Shown here in pieces: positions 1 to 5,277 of a stretch of DNA of 7,482 nt (within the stretch, counting starts at the first letter, position 1; each line of letters opens with the position of its first letter). This DNA is from JBCBKZ01 sp039026975 (GTDB taxonomy: Bacteria; Bacteroidota; Bacteroidia; J057): positions 1-7,482 of the forward strand of contig JBCCLI010000333.1 of NCBI GenBank assembly GCA_039026975.1, read 5' to 3'. The position numbers and the translations under genes were made by a program. A model generated the notes under the pieces. It was not told where the DNA came from and searched no databases. It saw nothing but the letters and a program-made list of their open reading frames with translations.

Positions 1-779
1 GATATGACTTCTTACACATGTATGAGCACATGGATGTACGCATGCAGATGGGAGGTTCAGACCAGTGGGGAAACCTGACTACAGGTACTTACCTCATAGG
101 GAAGAAATTCGGAAAAGATGCCAAAGCTTTCGCGGCTACCTGTCCGCTGGTTACTACAGCTGATGGGAAGAAATTCGGGAAGTCGGAAGCCGGAAATAAA
201 ATGTGGCTGGATAGAGAAAAGACCTCTCCCTATGAGTTCTTCCAGTACTTCAGGCAAAGCTCTGATGATGATGCGGCTAAATTCATCAAAATCTTCAGCA
301 CCAAGGGAAGAGAAGAACTGACCAGCATCATAGAAGAGCACTTACAAGATCCCGGTAGAGGCGCCTTGCAAATAGCCCTTGCTAAGGAAATCACTGAACG
401 TGTACATGGAAAATTAGCCCTGGAGAATGCCCTGATTCTGACAGAATTCTTATTCAGCAGAAATACCACCAAGGAGTCCCTCAGTAAGTTGAGTCCTTCT
501 CAGTGGCAGGAAGTAGTCAAGGTGTCTGACACCAAACAGATAGCCAAAGCTAAGCTGGAAAACGGCATAAACATCATAGACCTCCTGGTTCAGCTAGGGA
601 TCACCAAGTCTAAAGGGGAAGCCAGAAGGGCCATAGAAAAGGACAAATCCATACGTGTAAACGCAGATAAGTGGGAAGATATAGCTGGTACCATTACCAT
701 GAATCATTCGTTTCATAATAAATACATGCAGCTCCAAAAAGGGAAGAAGCAGAAGTTTATCGTGGAGCTGCTGTCATAG
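1..779 (+). CDS. tyrS: Tyrosyl-tRNA synthetase, C-terminal part (5' end outside window)
   Basis: TyrRS activates tyrosine with ATP and charges tRNA-Tyr in the cytoplasm. The frame is open from the window edge (first full codon at base 3, reading YDFLHMYEHMDV), so the true start and the HIGH motif are upstream. Seen in the sequence: the tyrosine/adenylate-binding segment GGSDQWGN near bases 51-74, and the class I KMSKS-equivalent loop in its bacterial TyrRS form, KFGKS, near 171-185. The C-terminal S4-like RNA-binding region follows at about 570-680 (IDLLVQLGITKSKGEARRAI), and the protein ends with the usual basic tail. About 259 residues are present of a family length near 430. The frame is undamaged and ends in TAG, and no convincing terminator follows. 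Family assignment is very secure. Confidence 0.97.
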   Translation, partial: YDFLHMYEHMDVRMQMGGSDQWGNLTTGTYLIGKKFGKDAKAFAATCPLVTTADGKKFGKSEAGNKMWLDREKTSPYEFFQYFRQSSDDDAAKFIKIFSTKGREELTSIIEEHLQDPGRGALQIALAKEITERVHGKLALENALILTEFLFSRNTTKESLSKLSPSQWQEVVKVSDTKQIAKAKLENGINIIDLLVQLGITKSKGEARRAIEKDKSIRVNADKWEDIAGTITMNHSFHNKYMQLQKGKKQKFIVELLS

Positions 780-902
780 ATACCCCAACATTCAAATGGT
801 GGGCTTAGAAAATGGAAATATGCCACACTGGATCAGACCCAATATAGTTATTTGAGCGGCCTGGCCGTTTCTCCACAGCTTGTGAGGGGAAAGTGGGATG
901 CA

Positions 903-959
903 TTGGAGGGACAAAGCGTTTTTGGGTACTTTTAGGGTAACTGCCAAAAGTACCTCCAA
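903..959. repeat. Nested inverted repeats in the tyrS downstream spacer
   Basis: Within the 258-bp gap between tyrS and the next gene, GGTACTTTT (925-933) is exactly complementary to AAAAGTACC (946-954) across a 12-nt loop. Outside it TTGGAGG (903-909) pairs with CCTCCAA (953-959). A separate short palindrome CGGCC-T-GGCCG lies at 857-867. No T-run follows on either strand, so a standard rho-independent terminator is not supported. A structured 3' UTR or a dispersed intergenic repeat is possible. The rest of the gap shows no gene I can support. Confidence 0.5.
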
Positions 960-1037
960 AGGGCTGTTATAAAAGGCGACGTAGCACCGGAACATCAAAC
1001 TGGAAACTACACATCTCCCCAGAAACCAGTAGTCATT

Positions 1038-2225
1038 ATGCAAGCTAAATATCTCATCCTTCTTGCTGTTGGATTTTGTTGGCTGATCCCCGGTCAGGCG
1101 CAGGAGCTGTATATTTCTAAGTATGTAGGCACCGGCCATGAAAGTGATAGGCAGCACTACCTTGAGATTTTCAATGAATCTCCCCAGTTCCATAAAGACG
1201 TCTCTAACTACCTACTAGTAACGCGCAACTACACCCTCAGGCTCCCCGCTAATTCTAACATAGGCCCCATGCAGGCCCTACGGGTAGGCTATGCACAATC
1301 AGGCGAAAAGCTGGACGTAGTTCTCCACTCCGAGCAAAAATTCTTTCTCAAAAGAGAACCCGATCCCAACGAAGAGGGAGATTTTCTACTCTTACTCAAC
1401 AAGGAATGGGAAGAGGTAGATGGATTTTACTTTGCCCCAGAGCCAGGGACCACCTTCTTAGAAAAAGAGATCACCTTCCCCGACTGGGAGGGGGCGCCAG
1501 TGCTGACTATCCCAGCAGTAGGGAGTACCATCTGGAATTATCTCAGGGTATCTCCTGACCCTACCTTTGCCTTTGTGAGAATCAGCAATAAATGGAAGAT
1601 CAATTCCCGAAAAAATACCACTAACCTGCTACCAGCTACCCAATACAGCTCCATGAAAGCGTTTTTTGAACTGGGGCAGATCATTCTCAGCTGGAAAACT
1701 CTGTATGAAAACGACTGCTACCAGCACGAAATAGAGAAAAGCCGGGATGGTACTAATTTTAGGGTCATCAATTCAGTTCCCGCCTATGTGAATTCTGTGG
1801 ACTTGAACACCTACAGCTTTCAGGACAGCATGATCCGCTCAAACGAAACCTATTTCTACCGGCTCAGCAATACAGATAAGTTTGGGAAGCGCATTTACTC
1901 GGAAGTGGTGCGGGTACTTGCCAGCAGTGAACTGAGCAAACTTAGCATAGACCTTATCTCCCAAAGTCAGCCAGATGGTAAATCTCTGGATGTACGCTTT
2001 AATGCGGCCCAGGATCAGGAGGTGAGAATCAAAATTTTGGATGAAGAGTTCCGGGAGATAGATGTGTTGTACTATGGCACGGTAAAAGCGGATAAACAGC
2101 ATCTCATCAAGTATCAAGATCCTCTCCCCTTTGGGAAATACTTCCTGATAGCGGATACGCCCATTGACAGGTCCTTTATAGAATTTATCATAGGAAAAAA
2201 CCGAGAAGTAATAATTCAGGAATAA
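1038..2225 (+). CDS. Secreted protein with lamin-tail-like and fibronectin-like domains, unknown function
   Basis: This 395-aa protein starts with a signal peptide: Lys4, a hydrophobic core LILLAVGFCWLI, and a likely cleavage after Ala21 (GQA|QE). There is no lipobox, so export to the periplasm or outside is inferred. Residues about 23-85 (start ELYISKYVGTGHE, then YLEIFNESP) resemble the opening strands of lamin-tail-type beta domains found in many secreted Bacteroidota proteins. Residues about 209-294 (ILSWKTLYENDCYQHEIEKS, then FYRLSNTDKFGKRIYS) match the fibronectin-III-like module common in this phylum. The last ~95 residues form another probable beta domain (GKYFLIADT) that could be a type IX secretion sorting domain, but its signature is weak. 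The only in-frame start giving a signal peptide is 1038. No catalytic motif is seen. A promoter and tRNA-Ser follow directly. Confidence 0.85.
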   Translation: MQAKYLILLAVGFCWLIPGQAQELYISKYVGTGHESDRQHYLEIFNESPQFHKDVSNYLLVTRNYTLRLPANSNIGPMQALRVGYAQSGEKLDVVLHSEQKFFLKREPDPNEEGDFLLLLNKEWEEVDGFYFAPEPGTTFLEKEITFPDWEGAPVLTIPAVGSTIWNYLRVSPDPTFAFVRISNKWKINSRKNTTNLLPATQYSSMKAFFELGQIILSWKTLYENDCYQHEIEKSRDGTNFRVINSVPAYVNSVDLNTYSFQDSMIRSNETYFYRLSNTDKFGKRIYSEVVRVLASSELSKLSIDLISQSQPDGKSLDVRFNAAQDQEVRIKILDEEFREIDVLYYGTVKADKQHLIKYQDPLPFGKYFLIADTPIDRSFIEFIIGKNREVIIQE

Positions 2226-2226
2226 G

Positions 2227-2257
2227 TTTCAGAAGTAGGAGAATTTCCCTAGTTTTG
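2227..2257 (+). promoter_or_regulatory. Bacteroidota-type promoter for tRNA-Ser
   Basis: TAGTTTTG at 2250-2257 fits the Bacteroidota sigma-A -7 consensus TAnnTTTG exactly. TTTC at 2227-2230, 19 bp upstream, is one base from the -33 consensus TTTG. This predicts a start roughly 30 nt before the mature tRNA 5' end. The promoter begins right after the stop codon of the preceding gene. Confidence 0.55.
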
Positions 2258-2292
2258 CCAGCCAGATTTTATGAAATTCCTCAAATAGACCC

Positions 2293-2378
2293 AGAGAGTT
2301 GCCGGAGCGGTCGAACGGGCACGCCTGGAAAGCGTGTGTGCCTTATGGGTACCGAGGGTTCGAATCCCTCACTCTCTG
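2293..2378 (+). tRNA. tRNA-Ser (anticodon GGA)
   Basis: A complete cloverleaf can be drawn. The acceptor strand AGAGAGT (2293-2299) pairs perfectly with ACTCTCT (2371-2377), followed by discriminator G2378 as expected for serine. The anticodon loop in GCCTGGAAAGC carries GGA, which reads UCC/UCU. There is a long class II variable arm, and the T arm is GAGGG-TTCGAAT-CCCTC. The 3' CCA is not encoded. The gene is intact, 86 nt, with its own promoter and terminator. Sequences just downstream suggest its 3' end also served as an integration target. Confidence 0.95.
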
Positions 2379-2390
2379 CAAGTTACGTCC

Positions 2391-2412
2391 AAGCCCCCAC
2401 TAGGGGGCTTTT
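2391..2412 (+). terminator. Rho-independent terminator after tRNA-Ser
   Basis: AAGCCCCC (2391-2398) pairs with GGGGGCTT (2403-2410) around a 4-nt loop (ACTA), and the T-run continues to 2412. This is a strong, compact hairpin 12 bp after the tRNA. Confidence 0.85.
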
Positions 2413-2414
2413 CA

Positions 2415-2436
2415 TTTGCACGCAATTTGCACGCAA
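2415..2436 (+). repeat. Perfect tandem 11-bp repeat beside the tRNA-Ser att zone
   Basis: TTTGCACGCAA occurs twice head to tail (2415-2425 and 2426-2436). Tandem short repeats just past a tRNA 3' end are commonly arm-type binding sites of a tRNA-targeting tyrosine recombinase, and that role is inferred here. A pair of the same unit length and different sequence follows the tRNA-Met fragment. Confidence 0.6.
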
Positions 2437-2470
2437 AAAGGGGTGTTTTTGGGGGTATTTTGGTTTCATC

Positions 2471-2554
2471 CACTTGAATTTGATAAAGATTTCTCTGGTG
2501 TTTATCACAATTAAAGGGAAGAAGTCTATTCAAAACGTGAGTATAGAATCATAA
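2471..2554 (+). pseudogene. Possible N-terminal remnant of a tyrosine integrase
   Basis: The frame reads HLNLIKISLVF, ITIKGKKSIQNVSIES, then TAA at 2552-2554. The pattern (KISLV, a short strand ITIKGKKS, then NVSIES) resembles the arm-binding N-terminus of Bacteroidota phage/ICE integrases, where a line of the type 'RITINGKRS..SIGISIEP' is usual. Its place just after tRNA-Ser and the tandem repeats is where such a gene normally begins. Only about 27 codons survive and no good start codon is present. Assignment is tentative. Confidence 0.3.
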
Positions 2555-2559
2555 CTGAT

Positions 2560-2608
2560 CGCAGGATTCATAACCCTGAGGTCGGGGGTTCAATTCCCCC
2601 CTTCGCCA
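2560..2608 (+). other. 3' half of tRNA-Met(CAT): likely att site
   Basis: The segment contains the anticodon arm (CAGGATTCATAACCCTG, anticodon CAT), the variable loop, the T arm (GGGGG-TTCAATT-CCCCC), the acceptor 3' strand CTTCGCC (2601-2607) and A2608. The matching 5' half (acceptor GGCGAAG and D arm) is absent upstream. So this is not a functional tRNA but the block left by, or carried by, an element that recombines at an elongator tRNA-Met gene. It is followed by a terminator and tandem repeats. The intact tRNA-Met partner is not in the window. Confidence 0.8.
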
Positions 2609-2619
2609 CACTAAGAATC

Positions 2620-2654
2620 AAGCACTTACGAATAAATATCGTAAGTGCTTTTTT
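2620..2654 (+). terminator. Rho-independent terminator after the tRNA-Met fragment
   Basis: AAGCACTTACG (2620-2630) pairs perfectly with CGTAAGTGCTT (2640-2650) around a 9-nt loop, followed by TTTT. It looks like the native terminator of the tRNA-Met locus copied along with the 3' half. Confidence 0.85.
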
Positions 2655-2658
2655 CTTG

Positions 2659-2680
2659 GGTACAACATAGGTACAACAAA
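2659..2680 (+). repeat. Tandem 11-bp repeat beside the tRNA-Met att zone
   Basis: GGTACAACATA (2659-2669) is followed by GGTACAACAAA (2670-2680), matching at 10 of 11 positions. Layout and unit length parallel the pair after tRNA-Ser, but the sequence differs, as expected if two recombinases of different specificity used the two sites. Confidence 0.55.
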
Positions 2681-2810
2681 TGGTGGTTTTACTTGGGTCG
2701 AAATGGTGTGATATGGCTGAGTTAAAGGTCATAGTCGACAACTAAATTCTACTCAAATAGGAAGGTCTTACACTGAAATAAATTGACAGGATATTTTCAA
2801 ACTGTTGACT

Positions 2811-2948
2811 ATGAACACCTTATCAAAACTTAGAAGAAATCCTCGTTCACAGGAGTTTAGACACCGAATTGTAGAAAGATACCGCATGGGGCTACACAGT
2901 TCTTTTACCATCTGGCGCAAGCATGAAAGCCAAGGAAACAACTGCTAG
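2811..2948 (+). pseudogene. Transposase orfA-like remnant (IS helix-turn-helix fragment)
   Basis: A 45-codon frame begins MNTLSKLRRNPRSQEFRHRI, continues VERYRMG, and ends with SFTIWRKHESQG and TAG. 'EFRHRIVERYRMG' resembles the first DNA-binding helix of IS3-family-type OrfA proteins. 'SFTIWRKHESQG' resembles the later recognition-helix/linker part (usually S..IRW.KKYE..G). The middle of the usual domain is missing, which suggests an internal deletion. No terminal inverted repeats or downstream orfB could be identified. Confidence 0.4.
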
Positions 2949-3267
2949 CTATATCTCTTCCACAGTGAATTCCTATTTGAGAGTCCCACTAGCCAAAAAT
3001 GCCCCTGAGCGCCCAGAATTATATTTTGTTGACTTCAACAAAATGTAATAAACAGGAGGTAGATTTTCTACAGAATTTATACACTGTCTAGGCAAGAATG
3101 CACGCTTGGAAAATAGAATAAAGGAATGGGATCCTGCATTAGGTATTCTTATTCAGTTTATTAGAAATTCGAAACTATCCGTTTTCGCACAGATTCCCCT
3201 CTCCCTCATCAAGTATTTTTCCTTCCGTATTTTTAAAGCCGATGGGTTTGACGTAGCTGACAGTTAA
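2923..3267 (+). pseudogene. Decayed coding stretch of unknown family
   Basis: From ATG 2923 one frame reads about 41 residues (ending PERPELYFVDFNKM), then two stops TAA TAA (3046-3051). It stays open in the same frame for 71 more codons (TGGRFSTEFIHCLG, then RIKEWDPALGILIQFIRNSK and SLIKYFSFRIF) to TAA at 3265. The residue composition looks like real protein on both sides of the double stop, so one gene broken there is plausible. I do not recognise the family. The first part overlaps the transposase remnant in another frame, so the junction may be chimeric. No start signals are convincing. Confidence 0.3.
3018..3049. repeat. Near-perfect 15-bp palindrome with 2-nt loop
   Basis: ATTATATTTTGTTGA (3018-3032) pairs with TCAACAAAATGTAAT (3035-3049) at 14 of 15 positions, the exception being a T-G wobble. 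The right arm supplies the first TAA of the double stop that breaks the overlapping reading frame, so it may be inserted. There is no T-run after it to make it a good terminator. Confidence 0.6.
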
Positions 3268-3401
3268 CGTTTTTAGTAGGAGCACAAAAAGGAACTATCC
3301 CATTTATCGTTTAATTTTAGTATTATTGAATGAATAGTTACTAGAACTAGATAGTCCTTTATAGATCATCCTGGACAAGGGGGAGAGATACAATTGAATA
3401 G

Positions 3402-3560
3402 CTGTTTTTTGACGTACTGAATAATGCCGTGGGAGCTTTAGTTGCCAACCCCAGTCATTATCATTTAGTAGATGTAGGTGCATCCAACCGTTGGACCAAT
3501 TCTTAGATTTGTACTTTCAAAGACCCAAGGTAAAAGATCAGAAAAAAGGTAATGAAGTCT
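3402..3560 (+). pseudogene. Second decayed coding stretch, possibly hydrolase-like C-terminus
   Basis: The frame reads LFFDVLNNAVGALVANPSHY, HLVDVGASNRWTNS, TAG (3504-3506), then ICTFKDPR, TAA, KIRKKVMKS. 'HLVDV..SNRWTN...' followed by a K-rich helix vaguely recalls the C-terminal end of SGNH/GDSL hydrolases (VDLRGT...W.NELHPT..GF..VA). The catalytic D..H pair is not intact. It may be the tail of the same broken gene as 2923-3267. Low certainty; the remaining DNA from 3268 to 3401 shows nothing I can assign. Confidence 0.2.
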
Positions 3561-3638
3561 TATTTCAACAATTCGAAACAAAAATAGTGTCATGCACTTA
3601 TCCCTGGAAAAACGTGTTACAAAAAGCAAGGTTAAATG

Positions 3639-3680
3639 GCTCTGATACAGCAGCTTAAATGAAATCAGCTGTAGCAGAGC
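3639..3680 (+). other. Leader-end hairpin: partial anti-repeat facing CRISPR repeat 1
   Basis: GCTCTGATACAGC (3639-3651) is complementary at 12 of 13 positions to GCTGTAGCAGAGC (3668-3680). The right arm is the last three leader bases plus the first ten bases of repeat 1, and the loop is 16 nt. This could be a leader hairpin, a fragment of an older inverted repeat copy, or a short anti-repeat RNA. The flanking DNA lacks a tracrRNA-like tail. Confidence 0.5.
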
Positions 3681-4541
3681 ACTCCACATTTAGGTAGGAC
3701 TGTGACTTCCAAACACTCAGTATCCTTCAAAAGTCTAAGGGTAGCAGAGCACTCCACATTTAGGTAGGACTGTGACTAAAATAATTGAATACCCCTCCGC
3801 TTTCCTCTATAGTAGCAGAGCACTCCACATTTAGGTAGGACTGTGACATTCTGTAGTTAGATCCAGGAATTAGCGCCACATGTAGCAGAGCACTCCACAT
3901 TTAGGTAGGACTGTGACGTTGGACTATAGTGGTAAGAGAAGTCTCCTCTTTGTAGCAGAGCACTCCACATTTAGGTAGGACTGTGACTTCAAGTGAAATA
4001 TCTTGCTGCTCGCTCATAGGAAGTAGCAGAGCACTCCACATTTAGGTAGGACTGTGACTATTGAAGGAAAGAGTTCCTTGTCCAGGAGTAAGTAGCAGAG
4101 CACTCCACATTTAGGTAGGACTGTGACTATTGAAGGAAAGAGTTCCTTGTCCAGGAGTAAGTAGCAGAGCACTCCACATTTAGGTAGGACTGTGACTAAC
4201 TTCTCTTCAGCTTCAGCATTTATTTGTTTGGTAGCAGAGCACTCCACATTTAGGTAGGACTGTGACATTAAGCCGATGAAAAGAACTAGTAGGGGCCTGT
4301 AGCAGAGCACTCCACATTTAGGTAGGACTGCGACCCAGTAGAAAACTTCCATATGCCACAACATAGTAGCAGAGCACTCCACATTTAGGTAGGACTGCGA
4401 CACTTAGCAACCCTTCTCTTAAATCCCAAATTTGGTAGCAGAGCACTCCACATTTAGGTAGGACTGCGACTTGAAACTTCTGCCACCTCGCATCATTGAT
4501 CCAATGTAGCAGAGCACTCCACATTTAGGTAGGACTACAGA
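3671..4541 (+). CRISPR. CRISPR array: 13 repeats of 36 bp, 12 spacers, no cas genes in view
   Basis: The repeat begins GTAGCAGAGCACTCCACATT and ends TAGGTAGGACTGTGAC. Repeats start at 3671, 3741, 3812, 3882, 3952, 4023, 4092, 4161, 4231, 4299, 4366, 4435 and 4506. Copies 1-9 are identical. Copies 10-12 end CTGCGAC instead of CTGTGAC. Copy 13 degenerates after GGACT. Spacers are 34, 35, 34, 34, 35, 33, 33, 34, 32, 31, 33 and 35 bp; spacers 6 and 7 are identical. Decay at the right end implies the leader is on the left and transcription is rightward (inferred). The two repeat ends can pair with each other, as in type II and VI-B repeats, but spacers near 34 bp are longer than usual for those. 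The type stays unassigned. No cas-like frame exists within the window, so any activity would need proteins encoded elsewhere. Confidence 0.97.
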
Positions 4542-4638
4542 TACGTACCTCAATACGATTCTTTTTGTGTACTGGGGTGCACGAAAGCGGGGAGGATAGC
4601 CTGTGGGAAGGCCTTGGTTGTTGAGTGCTAGATTTTTG

Positions 4639-4664
4639 CTTCGTTTTCATCATGGAAAATGAAG
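4639..4664. repeat. 10-bp hairpin between array end and outlying repeat
   Basis: CTTCGTTTTC (4639-4648) pairs with GAAAATGAAG (4655-4664), one pair being G-T, around the loop ATCATG. It lies in the 131-bp stretch between repeat 13 and the diverged repeat at 4673. This stretch has no other assignable feature and no T-run downstream of the hairpin. Confidence 0.45.
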
Positions 4665-4672
4665 AAGCCTTC

Positions 4673-4708
4673 GTAGCAGAGCACTTCACATTTAGGTAGG
4701 ACTGAGAG
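4673..4708 (+). repeat. Diverged outlying CRISPR repeat
   Basis: This full-length copy starts GTAGCAGAGCACTTCACATT (one change) and ends TAGGTAGGACTGAGAG (last bases changed from TGAC). It sits 131 bp past the array's last repeat, too far for a normal spacer. It is a remnant of a longer array or of a separate repeat unit. Confidence 0.85.
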
Positions 4709-4760
4709 GTTAGATAATTGAGCCCTAAATCTTTTTGCTTGAAAAGCGTATATTTAGGAT

Positions 4761-4985
4761 GTGGGTGAGCTACAGCAACATATTTTAAGTTTATCTGTCC
4801 CAGAGAGACTCCAGTTGATCTCTTTCATAGCATCTTCCATCTCGGAAGACGCCATTAATGGTATTTCACAAGTGCCAGATGAATGGGTAGAAGAAGCAAT
4901 GATACGTATTCAAAATGCCAAAGCTGGAAATACCAAAACGTACAGCTGGGAAGAGGTAAAGGAACAAGTTAATGGCAGAAAGTAG
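4761..4985 (+). CDS. Type II antitoxin, putative addiction-module component family
   Basis: This 74-aa acidic protein starts at GTG 4761. An in-frame TAG at 4755 rules out a start further upstream, and the nearby ATG 4759 is in another frame. The pattern LSVPERLQLISFIASSI, then PDEWVEEAMIRIQNAKAGNT, and the tail TYSWEEVKEQV fit the TIGR02574-like addiction-module antitoxins, whose C-terminal 'SWEEVK' end is characteristic. Such proteins neutralise a RelE/ParE-type toxin encoded immediately downstream. Here that gene overlaps the antitoxin by 14 bp, the usual coupling. The antitoxin frame is intact although the toxin is broken. It lies between two diverged CRISPR repeats. Type II antitoxins often repress their own promoter, but no operator is identified. 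Confidence 0.85.
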   Translation: MGELQQHILSLSVPERLQLISFIASSISEDAINGISQVPDEWVEEAMIRIQNAKAGNTKTYSWEEVKEQVNGRK

Positions 4986-5276
4986 CTCATACAAACTTCT
5001 CATTACCCAGGAAGCCAGGGATGATATCATGAATTTAGCGGAGTTTTATGATGAGCTATCTATGTGAATGGGGGACACCTTTATTGATGAGCTAGGGGAT
5101 TTATTGCTAAAAATAGAAGAGAAACCTTTCCAGTGGCAATACGCTAGAACGGCTGAAGATGGGATTAGGAGAGCAATTCTAAAAAAGCCCGCAGTCGTCA
5201 CTTTGTATCAAGTACAAAAAATCTTGTTTACATAGCTTCAGTCAAGGATGCTAGGTCAGACTGGATGAAGGAATAA
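4972..5276 (+). pseudogene. RelE/ParE-family toxin, broken by TGA and a frameshift
   Basis: ATG 4972 opens the frame MAESSSYKLLITQEARDDIM, then NLAEFYDEL. This matches the N-terminus of RelE/ParE-superfamily ribonuclease/gyrase toxins (a beta strand, then an EA..D...A..FY helix). TGA at 5065-5067 interrupts it. The frame continues MGDTFIDELGDLLLKIEEKP, then IRRAILKK and LYQVQK to TAG at 5233. After the A-run near 5216-5221 the typical ending KNLVYIASVKDARSDWMKE is in another frame and ends TAA 5274. One A lost from a run of seven would explain the shift. Combined length, about 100 residues, suits the family. Two independent lesions argue for real inactivation rather than a single sequencing error. 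Confidence 0.85.
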
Positions 5277-5277
5277 A

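Noticed and set aside
925..954. Rho-independent terminator for tyrS
   Set aside because: The hairpin is not followed by a T-run on either strand.
792..1193. 133-codon minus-strand frame across the tyrS downstream gap
   Set aside because: It runs across the inverted-repeat spacer and antisense into the start of the secreted-protein gene. The residues show no family pattern, and the plus-strand gene has a clear signal peptide.
2255..2554. 99-codon plus-strand frame
   Set aside because: Most of it is a translation of the tRNA-Ser gene and its terminator. Only the last ~27 codons look protein-like and are listed separately as an integrase remnant.
3560..3670. tracrRNA gene for a type II system
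   Set aside because: Only 13 bases are complementary to the leader-repeat junction. There is no longer anti-repeat, no nexus-like hairpin and no terminator, as the array itself follows directly.
3465..3689. 74-codon minus-strand frame reaching into repeat 1
   Set aside because: It starts inside the CRISPR repeat and shows no recognisable protein pattern.
4014..4524. Two long minus-strand frames with a recurring VLPKCGVLCY motif
   Set aside because: The motif is simply the CRISPR repeat translated on the opposite strand. The repeat lacks stops in that frame, so the frames are artefacts.
4731..4756. Bacteroidota promoter for the antitoxin (TTTTTG ... TATATTTA)
   Set aside because: The spacing between the two boxes is about 11 bp rather than ~19, and the -7-like box lies only a few bases before the GTG start.
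4746..4765. A further CRISPR repeat remnant (ATTTAGG...GTG) at the antitoxin start
   Set aside because: The match is only about seven contiguous bases, too short to separate from chance.
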